From Rhizobium sp. ZPR4 (GTDB lineage: Bacteria; Pseudomonadota; Alphaproteobacteria; Rhizobiales; Rhizobiaceae), in contig NZ_CP157971.1 of assembly GCF_040215725.1 (NCBI RefSeq), positions 1-64,000 of the forward strand: a DNA stretch of 64,000 nucleotides. Reading direction: 5' to 3'. Positions 28,073 to 36,778 of this stretch are shown here, in pieces (position 1 is the first letter of the stretch; each line of letters opens with the position of its first letter). The notes under the pieces are model-generated. The model made no database searches. It worked only from the letters and a program-made list of their open reading frames with translations, and was not told the DNA's origin. A program made the translations under genes and the position numbers.

Positions 28073-31000
28073 GATATGCCGAGCTTCAGGTCACCACGCA
28101 TTTCTCGTTCCTGCGCGGAGCCAGTTCGGCCGAGGAACTGTTTGCCACGGCGGCAGCGCTTGGCATTGACGCTTTGGGTGTGGTCGATCGCAACTCGCTG
28201 GCCGGAATTGTCCGCGCCTGGGAGGCGGCAAAGACCACAGGCGTGAGACTGGTCGTCGGCTGTCGGATCGACCTTTCCGACGGCATGTCGATCCTGGTCT
28301 ACCCAACCGATCGGCCAGCCTATTCTAGACTGACCCGCCTGCTTTCGCTCGGCAAGAGCCGGGGCGGCAAGGGCAAGTGCATCCTCGACCTGTCGGATGT
28401 GGAAGCCTATTGCGCTGGGCTGATCGCGATCCTTGTGCCGGATGAGGCCGACGAGACTACTGCGGGCCAGCTCAGGAAGATCGCTGCGATCTTCGGCGAC
28501 AGGGCCTACGTCTCGCTGTGCCTGCGCCGTCGCCCGAACGATCGCCTGCGGCTTCACAATCTCTCGAACTTGGCCGCTCGCCACAAGGTCAAAACGGTCG
28601 TCACCAACGACGTGTTGTTTCACGATCCCAGCCGCCGGCAGTTGCAGGACATCGTCAACTGCATCCGCAACCGCACGACGATCGATAGTGTCGGCTTCGA
28701 TCGCGAGCGGCATGCCGATCGCTTCCTGAAAGCGCCGGAAGAGATGCACCGGCTGTTCTCGGAATACCCGGAAGCGTTGGCACGAACCCGCGAAATCGTC
28801 GACCGCTGTCGTTTCGACATGAGCGAGCTTCAGTATCAGTATCCGGAAGAAGCGCTTGTGCCCGGCCTCGATGCCCAACAGTCACTGACAAAGTTCGCCT
28901 GGGAGGGCGCTGCTTCCCGGTACCTGGAGGGGATCCCCGACAAGGTCCGCAAAGCAATCCTGCATGAGCTCGAGCTCATCCGGGTGATGAAATACGCACC
29001 ATACTTCCTGACCGTCTACAGCATCGTCCGGTTTGCCCGCTCGCAAGGAATTCTCTGTCAGGGAAGGGGATCGGCTGCCAATTCTGCTGTCTGCTACTGC
29101 CTCGGCATCACCAGCATCAACCCGGAAACCGGTGACCTGCTGTTCGAGCGTTTTGTTTCGATGGAACGGGACGAGCCGCCGGATATCGACGTCGATTTCG
29201 AACACGCCCGCCGCGAGGAGGTCATCCAGTGGATCTACGAGACCTATGGTCGCTCGCGCTCGGCGCTCTGTTCCACTGTCACCCGCTACCGCGCCAAGGG
29301 CGCGCTGCGTGATGTCGGCAAAGCCTTGGGGCTGCCGGAAGACCTGATTACGCAGCTTTCGTCGGGCGTCTGGGGCTGGTCGGAAGGTGTCGGCGAAAAG
29401 CAGCTCATCGACAACAACATGAATACCGCCGACTACCGTCTGAAGCTGGCGCTGGACCTTTCGGCCCAGCTGATGGGCGCGCCACGCCATCTCGGCCAGC
29501 ATCCGGGCGGTTTCGTTCTGACCCAGGATCGGCTCGACGATCTGGTGCCGATCGAACCGGCGACCATGAAAGACCGCCAGGTGGTGGAATGGGACAAGGA
29601 CGACATCGAAGCGCTCAAATTCATGAAGGTCGACGTGCTCGCGCTCGGCATGCTGACCTGCATGGCGAAATCCTTCGAGCTGCTGCGGGATCATAAGAAT
29701 ATCCCCATGGGCTTAGCGGATATCGAGCAGGAGGATCCGGCCACATACGCTATGATCCGAAAGGCCGATACGCTCGGCACGTTCCAGATCGAAAGCCGCG
29801 CCCAGATGGCGATGTTGCCGCGCCTGAAGCCTCGCACATTTTATGACCTCGTCGTCCAGGTGGCCATTGTTCGGCCGGGACCGATTCAGGGTGACATGGT
29901 GCATCCCTATCTGAGGCGGCGTGAGGGCAAGGAGAAGGTCGAGTATCCGACGCCCGAGCTTGAAGCCGTTCTGGGAAAGACGCTCGGCGTTCCGCTGTTT
30001 CAGGAGAGCGCGATGAAGGTGGCGATGACCTGCGCGGGTTTCACCGCCGGCGAGGCCGACCAGCTCAGGCGCGCGATGGCGACGTTCAAGTTCACAGGCG
30101 GCGTGTCGAAGTTCAAGGACAAGCTCGTCGAGGGCATGGTCAAGAACGGCTACACCCGGGAATTTGCCGAAAAGACATTTACCCAGTTGGAAGGCTTTGG
30201 AAGCTACGGTTTCCCAGAAAGCCACGCCGCGAGTTTTGCGCTGATCGCCTATGCGAGTTCGTGGGTGAAGTGTCATCATCCGGATGTGTTCTGTGCGGCC
30301 TTGCTCAACAGCCAGCCGATGGGGTTCTACAGCGTCGCGCAGATCGTCCAGGATGCCCGAAACCACGGTGTCGAAGTTCGTCCCGTCTGCGTGAACAAAT
30401 CCCGCTGGGACTGTACGATGGAACGGATCGGCAATTCCGACAGGTTTGCTGTTCGGCTCGGCATGCGCGTTGTCAGGGGATTGTCCACCAATGACGCAGC
30501 GCGCATTATCCTGGCGCGGGCAGACCAGCCGTTTGTCTCGGCCGATGACATGTGGCGAAGATCTGGGGTATCGCCATCGTCACTGGTGAAGCTTGCCGAA
30601 GCGGATGCTTTCCTTCCGTCCCTGCAACTGGAACGACGGCAGGCGCTCTGGGATATCAAGGCGCTCCGGGACGAACCGCTGGAACTCTGGGCAGCCGCCG
30701 CTGAGCGCGAGGCCAAGGTAACCGCCGAAATGCAGGAGCCCGAAGTAGCCCTGAAATCGATGACCGAGGGCAGGGAAGTGGTCGAGGACTACTCGCATAC
30801 GGGCCTAACCTTGCGAGCCCACCCGGTGTCGTTTCTCCGAAAAGACCTCGACCGCAAGGGCATCGTTACTTGTGCCGAGGCGATGGGACAACGCGACGGG
30901 AGATGGCTATGGACGGCCGGTCTGGTGCTCGTGCGACAGCGCCCCGGTTCGGCAAAGGGTGTGATGTTCCTAACGCTGGAAGACGAGACGGGCATCGTCA

Positions 31001-31335
31001 ACGCGGTCGTCTGGCCGTCGCTGTTTGAACGCCAGCGGCGGGTTCTGATGACCGCGAGCATGATGGCGATCAACGGGCGCATTCAACGGGAAGGCGAGGT
31101 CGTTCACCTCGTCGCTCAGCGCCTGTTCGATTTCTCCACCGACCTGGCGAGCGTTGGTAACCGGGACGGCGGCCTTGGTGACTTCCCGCTGCCCCATGGC
31201 CGCGGCGATCAGGTCAAGCACGGAGGAGGACCGGATCCACGGGATTATCCCAAGCCCGCTGTGCAAACTCGGGACATTTATATTCCCGATCTCCATATCG
31301 ATAATCTGAAGATCAAATCCAGAAACTTCCACTGA
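28069..31335 (+). CDS. dnaE2: error-prone DNA polymerase III alpha-type subunit DnaE2
   Basis: 1088 residues, the usual DnaE2 length. It starts with a PHP domain ([22 protein letters not shown], then [17 protein letters not shown]). The polymerase core shows [17 protein letters not shown] and [18 protein letters not shown] (catalytic Asp pair), then [25 protein letters not shown] and [26 protein letters not shown]-terminal OB-fold follows, and the beta-clamp-binding tail of replicative DnaE is absent. It performs mutagenic translesion synthesis with ImuA and ImuB. The ATG overlaps the imuB stop (ATGA). Confidence 0.95.
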   Translation: MRYAELQVTTHFSFLRGASSAEELFATAAALGIDALGVVDRNSLAGIVRAWEAAKTTGVRLVVGCRIDLSDGMSILVYPTDRPAYSRLTRLLSLGKSRGGKGKCILDLSDVEAYCAGLIAILVPDEADETTAGQLRKIAAIFGDRAYVSLCLRRRPNDRLRLHNLSNLAARHKVKTVVTNDVLFHDPSRRQLQDIVNCIRNRTTIDSVGFDRERHADRFLKAPEEMHRLFSEYPEALARTREIVDRCRFDMSELQYQYPEEALVPGLDAQQSLTKFAWEGAASRYLEGIPDKVRKAILHELELIRVMKYAPYFLTVYSIVRFARSQGILCQGRGSAANSAVCYCLGITSINPETGDLLFERFVSMERDEPPDIDVDFEHARREEVIQWIYETYGRSRSALCSTVTRYRAKGALRDVGKALGLPEDLITQLSSGVWGWSEGVGEKQLIDNNMNTADYRLKLALDLSAQLMGAPRHLGQHPGGFVLTQDRLDDLVPIEPATMKDRQVVEWDKDDIEALKFMKVDVLALGMLTCMAKSFELLRDHKNIPMGLADIEQEDPATYAMIRKADTLGTFQIESRAQMAMLPRLKPRTFYDLVVQVAIVRPGPIQGDMVHPYLRRREGKEKVEYPTPELEAVLGKTLGVPLFQESAMKVAMTCAGFTAGEADQLRRAMATFKFTGGVSKFKDKLVEGMVKNGYTREFAEKTFTQLEGFGSYGFPESHAASFALIAYASSWVKCHHPDVFCAALLNSQPMGFYSVAQIVQDARNHGVEVRPVCVNKSRWDCTMERIGNSDRFAVRLGMRVVRGLSTNDAARIILARADQPFVSADDMWRRSGVSPSSLVKLAEADAFLPSLQLERRQALWDIKALRDEPLELWAAAAEREAKVTAEMQEPEVALKSMTEGREVVEDYSHTGLTLRAHPVSFLRKDLDRKGIVTCAEAMGQRDGRWLWTAGLVLVRQRPGSAKGVMFLTLEDETGIVNAVVWPSLFERQRRVLMTASMMAINGRIQREGEVVHLVAQRLFDFSTDLASVGNRDGGLGDFPLPHGRGDQVKHGGGPDPRDYPKPAVQTRDIYIPDLHIDNLKIKSRNFH

Positions 31336-31345
31336 GGAGACCGCT

Positions 31346-32011
31346 GTGTCGCGCCTGTTTGCAGTCACCAAAAGCCTGGAGGAGATTGTCACGCATTTCG
31401 CGGTCGACATGGCGCCGGCCGTTAAGGTGCCGAGCGAAACTGTCGAAGGCACTCCCGGACTGATCGTGTTGGAGAAGGATGGACTGCGGCTGCTGAAGTC
31501 GATTCCTTGGGGCTTCCCACGGCAGACACGTGACATGCGACGGGAGGGCGAGCCCCCGAGCCGAATAGGCCTCGTCGCCGATCTCACCAATCCGCTCTGG
31601 GATCGAATCGTCGTTCATCCCAGATATCGCTGCTTGATCCCTCTGACACACTTCGCAAATCCCGACGGTGTAAAAGGGGCAAAAACCCGATCGTGGTTTT
31701 CGAGGAACCGGCAGCCGCTGATGGCCTGGGCGGGGTTCTGCAAGAACACCCCCGACTTCGGCCCCGTGTTCGCTGGCATGACCACGACCGCCAACGAGAA
31801 GATCAGGCCCTTCAACGACCGCATGCCGGTTCTGCTGAAGCCGGAAGAATACGATCACTGGCTCCACGGCTCGATCGAGGACGTCATCGCCTTCCAGTTT
31901 CGCGAGCCACCGCCATCCGAAGACTTCGAAATCCTGCATACGCGCGATCGCTGGCAAAGCGGCGTCTCGCCTTCCAAGGCTTCACCGCGTCGGGACAACA
32001 TGCTTATGTAA
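31346..32011 (+). CDS. degenerate SRAP (HMCES/YedK-like) paralogue, catalytic residues missing
   Basis: 221 residues with the SRAP fold (TPGLIVLEKDGLRLLKSIPWGFPR, VHPRYRCLIPLTHF, QPLMAWAGF, FNDRMPVLLKPEEYDHWLHGS). The family acts through Cys2 exposed after Met removal, an Asn, a Glu and a His. Here residue 2 is Ser (MSRLFAV), the Asn position is lost (RIGLVADL against VNNIADL in the next gene), the Glu position reads HFANPDG, and the His position reads FNDRMP. The start is GTG at 31346 after GAGGAG. It lies 11 bases after dnaE2 and is followed by an intact paralogue. It is probably a non-catalytic DNA-binding relative. Confidence 0.85.
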   Translation: MSRLFAVTKSLEEIVTHFAVDMAPAVKVPSETVEGTPGLIVLEKDGLRLLKSIPWGFPRQTRDMRREGEPPSRIGLVADLTNPLWDRIVVHPRYRCLIPLTHFANPDGVKGAKTRSWFSRNRQPLMAWAGFCKNTPDFGPVFAGMTTTANEKIRPFNDRMPVLLKPEEYDHWLHGSIEDVIAFQFREPPPSEDFEILHTRDRWQSGVSPSKASPRRDNMLM

Positions 32012-32047
32012 CCGAGGTCCGTGGTTTCCAGTCGAAAGGTCCGCAGA

Positions 32048-32692
32048 ATGTGTAACTTGTACACCGTCCGTCTGTCCGCCGCGGAAGTGGCTGCACACTT
32101 CCGCGTGCCGAACCCGATGCAGTCCAACGCACCGGAGGAAGTGTATCCGGGCACGCCTGGCATGGTGGTGACGGAGACCGAAGGCGTTCGCGAGCTTCGC
32201 TCGATGGTGTGGGGCTTTCCCCTGCGCCTTAAAGGCATGAAGCCGGAAGCCAAACCAAAGCCGGTCAACAACATCGCTGACCTTGCGAAGGGCATGTGGA
32301 TCGGCTTGGCGCGCAAACCGCAGTGGCGTTGCCTGATCCCTGTGACGGGTTTTGCCGAAGCCGAGGGTGAAAAGGGCAGGATGACCCGGACGTGGTTCTC
32401 TTTGAAAGACCAGCCGGTCTTCGCCTGGGCGGGCTTATGGCGGATCAGCGATGAATGGGGGCCGGTCTATTCCGGCGTCATGACGGATGCAAACGAAGCG
32501 ATCCAACCAGTGCATAATCGCATGCCGGTTCTCTTGCATGCCGATGAGTACGAACAGTGGCTTCACGGTAGCTTCGATGATGCGCTCGCATTCCAGAAGC
32601 GGACGTTTCCGCCCGAGTTGGTGACGATGGAGCGGACAAGCGAGCTGTGGGCGAAAAAGAAAACGGCACCCGAGGCACCGTTGCTGCTTTGA
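32048..32692 (+). CDS. SRAP family DNA-protein-crosslink protein (YedK/HMCES-like)
   Basis: 214 residues from the ATG at 32048. This start gives the required N-terminal MCNLYTVR with Cys2; in-frame extensions upstream would destroy it. Other family residues are present: Asn in PVNNIADL, Glu in GFAEAEG and His in VHNRMPVLL. SRAP proteins crosslink covalently to abasic sites in single-stranded DNA and protect them. The gene ends the LexA-controlled block imuA-imuB-dnaE2-SRAP-SRAP, a sensible pairing with error-prone synthesis. Confidence 0.92.
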   Translation: MCNLYTVRLSAAEVAAHFRVPNPMQSNAPEEVYPGTPGMVVTETEGVRELRSMVWGFPLRLKGMKPEAKPKPVNNIADLAKGMWIGLARKPQWRCLIPVTGFAEAEGEKGRMTRTWFSLKDQPVFAWAGLWRISDEWGPVYSGVMTDANEAIQPVHNRMPVLLHADEYEQWLHGSFDDALAFQKRTFPPELVTMERTSELWAKKKTAPEAPLLL

Positions 32693-32877
32693 CGCAGACC
32701 GCTGAACTGGCACTCAATTGGCTGGAGCAGTGCTTCTCGCTGCACGCGGCCTTTAATCAGGAGCATCTTACCGCGTAGGATTGACACCGATCAGCCAAAG
32801 TTGGTCTTCACTAAGTTCCCTTGCAAGTTAACCGAGGACTTTTCAACAAGCCAACGGTTTCAAGAGTTTTCGATTAT

Positions 32878-33250
32878 AAATAATCCCACGTCAAACCTAT
32901 GTCCTCAGTTCGTGTAGGACGAAATCCGATCAGACTGCCATCCTGGTCCCGCCAGTAAACATATCGCAGCATGCCGCGCGCTTCATCTCTGTCATCCGGA
33001 CCGGAGACGATCTCAACCCCGCACTTTCTTAAGTGAGCAGCCACATCCGCCCGGCGAGCTCGAAGTCAGGAAGCAGAGATCATCGCTCCCCGTAGCCTCG
33101 TGCTCCGCCATAAACCATTCCTGCTTGGAAATCGTAACTGGCCGAAGGTTGATCCGTTGAGAGCCGAGCAGGAGAGCTGGCCCTACCAGTTCACATTCTA
33201 GCGGCCGGATCGATCCGTGTACCCGGTAATTAACACCGGATCTCAGCCAC
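32878..33250 (-). pseudogene. VOC/glyoxalase-family pseudogene
   Basis: The minus strand reads LVGPALLLGSQRINLRPV, then AEHEATGSDDLCFLTSS in one frame. It continues ARRADVAAHLRKCGVEIVSG, then YVYWRDQDGSLIGFRPTR, in the next frame. Together these match the second half of a vicinal-oxygen-chelate dioxygenase/glyoxalase. The first beta-alpha-beta unit is missing and a one-base frameshift occurs near 33060. It is therefore broken. It occupies much of the 805-base gap between the SRAP gene and the lasso precursor. Confidence 0.6.
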
Positions 33251-33299
33251 AAAGGGTCAAAGATATTTCGGATGACTTTCCTTAGCGATGGAGCGATTG

Positions 33300-33440
33300 A
33301 ATGTTACGCTTATGAGGTTAATTCTATGATATTATTAGATATATTGGAAATATAGGGCTCAAATCGTGCAAATATTGCAACCTTAAATATATTTTAGATT
33401 TTAGTAATATTCTACTCCATGTTGCGTTTTTGTCTATGTC
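33300..33440. promoter_or_regulatory. AT-rich leader upstream of the lasso precursor gene
   Basis: About 140 bases are strikingly AT-rich (runs such as ATTAGATATATTGGAAATATAG and TTAAATATATTTTAGATT) in an otherwise GC-rich window. It ends roughly 60 bases before the precursor start and probably contains the cluster promoter. I cannot pick out a convincing -35/-10 pair. A short inverted repeat, CGGGC-N6-GCCCG, lies between this tract and the start codon. Confidence 0.4.
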
Positions 33441-33497
33441 GTGGCGAACTTAGGACGGGCTTGACGGCCCGATACTCAAACCCAAAGGAGTGAGTAA

Positions 33498-33641
33498 ATG
33501 ACTCGCAATAACCAGGCAGAAGGCCGCAAGGTGGCTGATCTCAAAATCGTGACGGTTGATAAGAGTGCCGTCAAGAGCACGATGGGCGGCAGTGGCCCCA
33601 TCCAGGAAATTGATACCACCGGCGGTACGAAATACGGCTGA
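33498..33641 (+). CDS. lasso-peptide precursor, 47 residues
   Basis: A short gene with a strong Shine-Dalgarno (AAAGGAG) before the ATG at 33498. The leader is residues 1-29 (MTRNNQAEGRKVADLKIVTV, then DKSAVKSTM), with Thr at the penultimate leader position as lasso maturation requires. The predicted core is GGSGPIQEIDTTGGTKYG (residues 30-47). Gly1 could form a macrolactam with Glu8, giving an eight-residue ring and a ten-residue loop/tail. It is followed directly by a leader-peptidase gene and an Asn-synthetase-like cyclase gene, the diagnostic arrangement. I do not recall this core among described lasso peptides. Core boundary and ring are inferred. Confidence 0.85.
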   Translation: MTRNNQAEGRKVADLKIVTVDKSAVKSTMGGSGPIQEIDTTGGTKYG

Positions 33642-33651
33642 TCGGAGGACG

Positions 33652-33675
33652 AAGGGCGGTCGAAAGGCCGCCCTT
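33652..33675 (+). terminator. hairpin between lasso precursor and processing genes
   Basis: A perfect eight-base stem AAGGGCGG (33652-33659) pairs with CCGCCCTT (33668-33675) around an eight-base loop. It begins 10 bases after the precursor stop and ends 9 bases before the next ATG. There is no long T-run, so it is more likely a partial terminator or mRNA-stabilising element that keeps precursor expression above enzyme expression. Confidence 0.6.
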
Positions 33676-33684
33676 TGCATTGTG

Positions 33685-34338
33685 ATGACTTTCTCAATCA
33701 AGAAGCACCTGCGTGTTGCGTCCTGTAACGATGACGTGGTCATTTTGGATCTGAAGACAGATCAGTTTCATATCCTGGCCGATCTAACAGCGGAACGCCT
33801 AAACCTTGCGATGAAAGGCGAGGACATTGCTCTTGCCCAAGCGCTTGAGGACGCCGGTATCGTCGAGCCATCCGATGAGTTTACGCCCGTCCTACTCCAT
33901 AGAACCAACGGTTTCTTCGAGCAGCGGTGGATGGCACCCCTTGTAGACGCGACTTGTGCTTTAAAGGACAAGCTATTTGCCACCGCGGTCGTAGCCCGCA
34001 CAAACTGGAAGCTTAAGCGCTCCAGCATGGCGGACATCCTGGGCGACTTAGCCGCCAGACCCTCCGACATCAAATTGCCTCATGATGGTGTGCAGCGCCT
34101 TGCCGTTCTGATGCGCGCACTCAATTCCGCATTCGCTTTCGATAGAACACGCAATCAATGCCTCGCATATTCCTACAGCTTGGTATGGATGGCGCGGCGC
34201 CAGGGCATTCCTGCCTCGCTCGTCATTGGAGTGCGGACGAAGCCATTCTTCTCTCACGCCTGGGTGGAATATGGCAACGAGGTTATTAATGACGACGAAA
34301 AACTGCGCGAGAAACTTTCGACTATTGCGGTGGCCTAA
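33685..34338 (+). CDS. lasso leader peptidase B with fused RRE domain
   Basis: 217 residues. Residues 1-65 form a PqqD-like recognition element (SIKKHLRVASCNDDVVILDL, then DQFHILADLTAERLNLA) that binds the precursor leader. Residues 85-217 form the transglutaminase-like leader peptidase, with catalytic Cys159 (NQCLAYSYSLVWMARRQGIP), His191 (FFSHAWVEYGNEV) and Asp203 (INDDEKL). Many clusters split these into B1 and B2; here they are one chain. I chose the ATG at 33685; longer in-frame extensions run through the precursor gene. It ends directly against the cyclase ATG. Confidence 0.92.
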   Translation: MTFSIKKHLRVASCNDDVVILDLKTDQFHILADLTAERLNLAMKGEDIALAQALEDAGIVEPSDEFTPVLLHRTNGFFEQRWMAPLVDATCALKDKLFATAVVARTNWKLKRSSMADILGDLAARPSDIKLPHDGVQRLAVLMRALNSAFAFDRTRNQCLAYSYSLVWMARRQGIPASLVIGVRTKPFFSHAWVEYGNEVINDDEKLREKLSTIAVA

Positions 34339-36003
34339 ATGCTTTTCATCGCGCCGACCTCTCACCCCTCCTTGCACTCGCTCGAAGTTCAGACTGCAAC
34401 CAGACCATGCACCGAGTATAACAACGGGCGGTCCACGTTTTACTTCGATAGCGAATACGATGTCCTCAACCTCAGTGACGGCATAGCGCTCGTTTCGGGT
34501 ACAGGTTATGTCGGTGACCGGCAGATGACGGCATGTACCTCTACCTGCGAGCTCTCCACCTTTCTGAAAGAAGCGGTCGGATTTTTCACTGTAATTTCCA
34601 TTTCTCCCGATAGTTTCGAAGTGACGACAAGCCTCTATAGACACAAAGACATATTTTATTGGCGAGATGAGGATCACTGGCTTTTAGCCGATACGCTAAC
34701 ACCCTTCGACACGACTATAGGTCGGCGCGGCCTTAATGCAGCGTATGCCCGGGACTTTGTGCTTGATACCCTAGCTTCGGGGCAGGAAACCCTTTTTGAC
34801 GGCGTTTATCAAGTAGAGATCGGTTCGACTGTGACTTTCAACGACTCCGGTGGCGTCGAGCGTACCTTGGGTAATTTCCCCTCGCGCCCTAAGCAGGAGC
34901 TAGCCCAGGAGATTATTAGCAACATACGGCGATTTTCACATGCAAAGGATCGCGTCATCGTCAGGTTCTCTGGTGGCATCGACTCCAGTCTCATATTGGC
35001 GGCAGCGAAAGAGGCATTAGGTTCATGTGAAGCCGTTCACACGATTATTCCCGAAGAGAGTCAGAATACTGAGGTCGAAATCGCTCAGAAGGTTGCACAA
35101 GATCTTGGCTGTGATCTTCGGGTACTGCACTCGGAATATCGTTTATCTGCGGTCCGACGCCGTTTCTACGGATCAAAATCCGTGACGTCGCCGTTCGACG
35201 TGTATCCATTTTCGCACGATACGACAGATAGGAGTGCAGCCTTTTTAGAAGGCTTCGAGGAGAGTGTCACTGACCGAACCTTATTCCTCTCTGGTCAGGG
35301 CGGAGACAATGTGTTTATGCAAAATCCCACGCCCTACATCGTGAAAGATGCGCTCGTTCACGGGCCTTTTGCCTTCGTTCAAGAGGCCATAAAGTTCAGC
35401 CGCCTGAAGAACGTTCCTTTATTCGATGTTATCAAAAGGGCCTTCGCGAAGGAGACGGCGAGCAGCGAGTTCGTTGAACGGTTGATCGAAGTGCCATCGA
35501 CCCGCCCTCATCTGGCTCTGGAGAAACATTCACGGAATACAGCGAAGTATTATCACCTCAGGAGTATTCTGGAGGCCCTACAGCAATATGAGACCAGTCG
35601 AGAATTCGGCGTCACCAGTCTTCACCCTCTTCTTTTTCAAAACATAGTATCGTCTGCCCTGGATATAAAGCCGAGTGATTTATATTCGGAGCGATTTGAT
35701 CGCATGCCTCAACGGCAGCTGTTACACTCGCGCTACAAGCTTGACGTAGCGTGGCGGCGGACCAAAAAAGCGGCAACCAGTGCCGTCTTCATGTACTTTA
35801 TGAACAATAAAAACCTGATCCACGATACTCTTGTGAATGGGGTCATAGCGCCTGCATTAAACGTTGATCCAACTTGGCTGCAGAAGGAGATCGAATATAA
35901 CGGCACAGTCGCAATCACGGACTATTTTGCCATGTTCTACAATATGTTGCGGCTTGAGATATTCTGCCGGCAGCACTCAGCGAAGCTCAATTGCTATCCC
36001 TAA
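34339..36003 (+). CDS. lasso cyclase C (asparagine-synthetase-like)
   Basis: 554 residues homologous to class B asparagine synthetase/McjC. The C-terminal PP-loop site is VRFSGGIDSSLILAAAKEAL (about residues 207-226), followed by HTIIPEESQNTEVEIAQKVA and LFLSGQGGDNVF. These residues bind and activate ATP. The N-terminal glutaminase-like half lacks the nucleophilic Cys2, as lasso cyclases do. It adenylates the ring Asp/Glu side chain and closes the macrolactam. Its ATG touches the stop of the B gene. AT content is higher than in the flanking repair genes. Confidence 0.92.
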   Translation: MLFIAPTSHPSLHSLEVQTATRPCTEYNNGRSTFYFDSEYDVLNLSDGIALVSGTGYVGDRQMTACTSTCELSTFLKEAVGFFTVISISPDSFEVTTSLYRHKDIFYWRDEDHWLLADTLTPFDTTIGRRGLNAAYARDFVLDTLASGQETLFDGVYQVEIGSTVTFNDSGGVERTLGNFPSRPKQELAQEIISNIRRFSHAKDRVIVRFSGGIDSSLILAAAKEALGSCEAVHTIIPEESQNTEVEIAQKVAQDLGCDLRVLHSEYRLSAVRRRFYGSKSVTSPFDVYPFSHDTTDRSAAFLEGFEESVTDRTLFLSGQGGDNVFMQNPTPYIVKDALVHGPFAFVQEAIKFSRLKNVPLFDVIKRAFAKETASSEFVERLIEVPSTRPHLALEKHSRNTAKYYHLRSILEALQQYETSREFGVTSLHPLLFQNIVSSALDIKPSDLYSERFDRMPQRQLLHSRYKLDVAWRRTKKAATSAVFMYFMNNKNLIHDTLVNGVIAPALNVDPTWLQKEIEYNGTVAITDYFAMFYNMLRLEIFCRQHSAKLNCYP

Positions 36004-36021
36004 TCCTACTGGGCGCGGATT

Positions 36022-36048
36022 CTTCTGACAACTTTTTACAGAAGTTTT
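36022..36048 (+). terminator. possible terminator after the lasso cyclase gene
   Basis: Six-base stem CTTCTG (36022-36027) and CAGAAG (36039-36044) followed by TTTTCT. It starts 19 bases past the cyclase stop. A modest hairpin; partial termination would separate A-B-C from the regulator and export genes. Confidence 0.4.
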
Positions 36049-36146
36049 CTCTACTAGTGCGGGAATGTTCTACCAAACTCGCCACAAAATCGCCAATTCT
36101 TTAGCCAAGCATGACAGACAATCACAACTTTCATGTAGGATAAACG

Positions 36147-36755
36147 ATGCGGCCATCGAATGATTCCATCGTCGTCGCGGAATTGCGTCGTCGGCTTTTC
36201 ACCGGAGATCTCCGTCCGGGCCTTCCGGTGAACATCGCCGACCTCGCCGATGATTTGGGAATCAGTACGGCGCCAGTCCGAGACGCTTTAATGAGATTGA
36301 CAGAACGAGGACTGATCAATCGTGTTGAAGGCCGCGGCTTTTTCGTCGCTGTGACGCCGGATTATGAGGCCTCGGAGCTTTTAGGAATCCTGCACAACAT
36401 TATCACTTTTGCCATTGAAAGGTCGCGCCTGACAAACGGGTTGGACCGCGATGAGGCGCCGCGACACTGCTCGCAAAGCTCTATAATCTTGAAGAGCCAT
36501 GACCAGCTTAATGAAATGCTGGAGCGTATTTGTTCGCCCACCGTCGCGGCAATAGCAGTCTCTATCGCAGACAGATTATGGGATGTCAGGAGGCGTATCG
36601 CGGACCATGCGGGACATGCCTGGCCAGAGGCGAGACTTGTCGCAGCTATCATGCGGTCATTGGCTCGTTCGGATAGACAGAGAGCAAAACGTTTCGTTGA
36701 TGCAGCTTACCAGTCCAGCCAAAGGTTTCTTATGAAGCAGATGGTCAACGGCTAG
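36147..36755 (+). CDS. GntR-family regulator within the lasso cluster
   Basis: 202 residues with an N-terminal winged helix: VVAELRRRLFTGDLRPGLPVN, then LADDLGISTAPVRDALMRLTERGLINRVEGRGFFV. The rest is a helical effector domain of FCD type, though histidine metal ligands are sparse. A good AGGA precedes the ATG at 36147. It lies between the biosynthetic and export genes on the same strand, with 23 bases to the ABC exporter start. Probably controls export or the whole cluster. The ligand is unknown. Confidence 0.8.
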   Translation: MRPSNDSIVVAELRRRLFTGDLRPGLPVNIADLADDLGISTAPVRDALMRLTERGLINRVEGRGFFVAVTPDYEASELLGILHNIITFAIERSRLTNGLDRDEAPRHCSQSSIILKSHDQLNEMLERICSPTVAAIAVSIADRLWDVRRRIADHAGHAWPEARLVAAIMRSLARSDRQRAKRFVDAAYQSSQRFLMKQMVNG

Positions 36756-36778
36756 ACGTGCGGAATATGAGGATTCAG

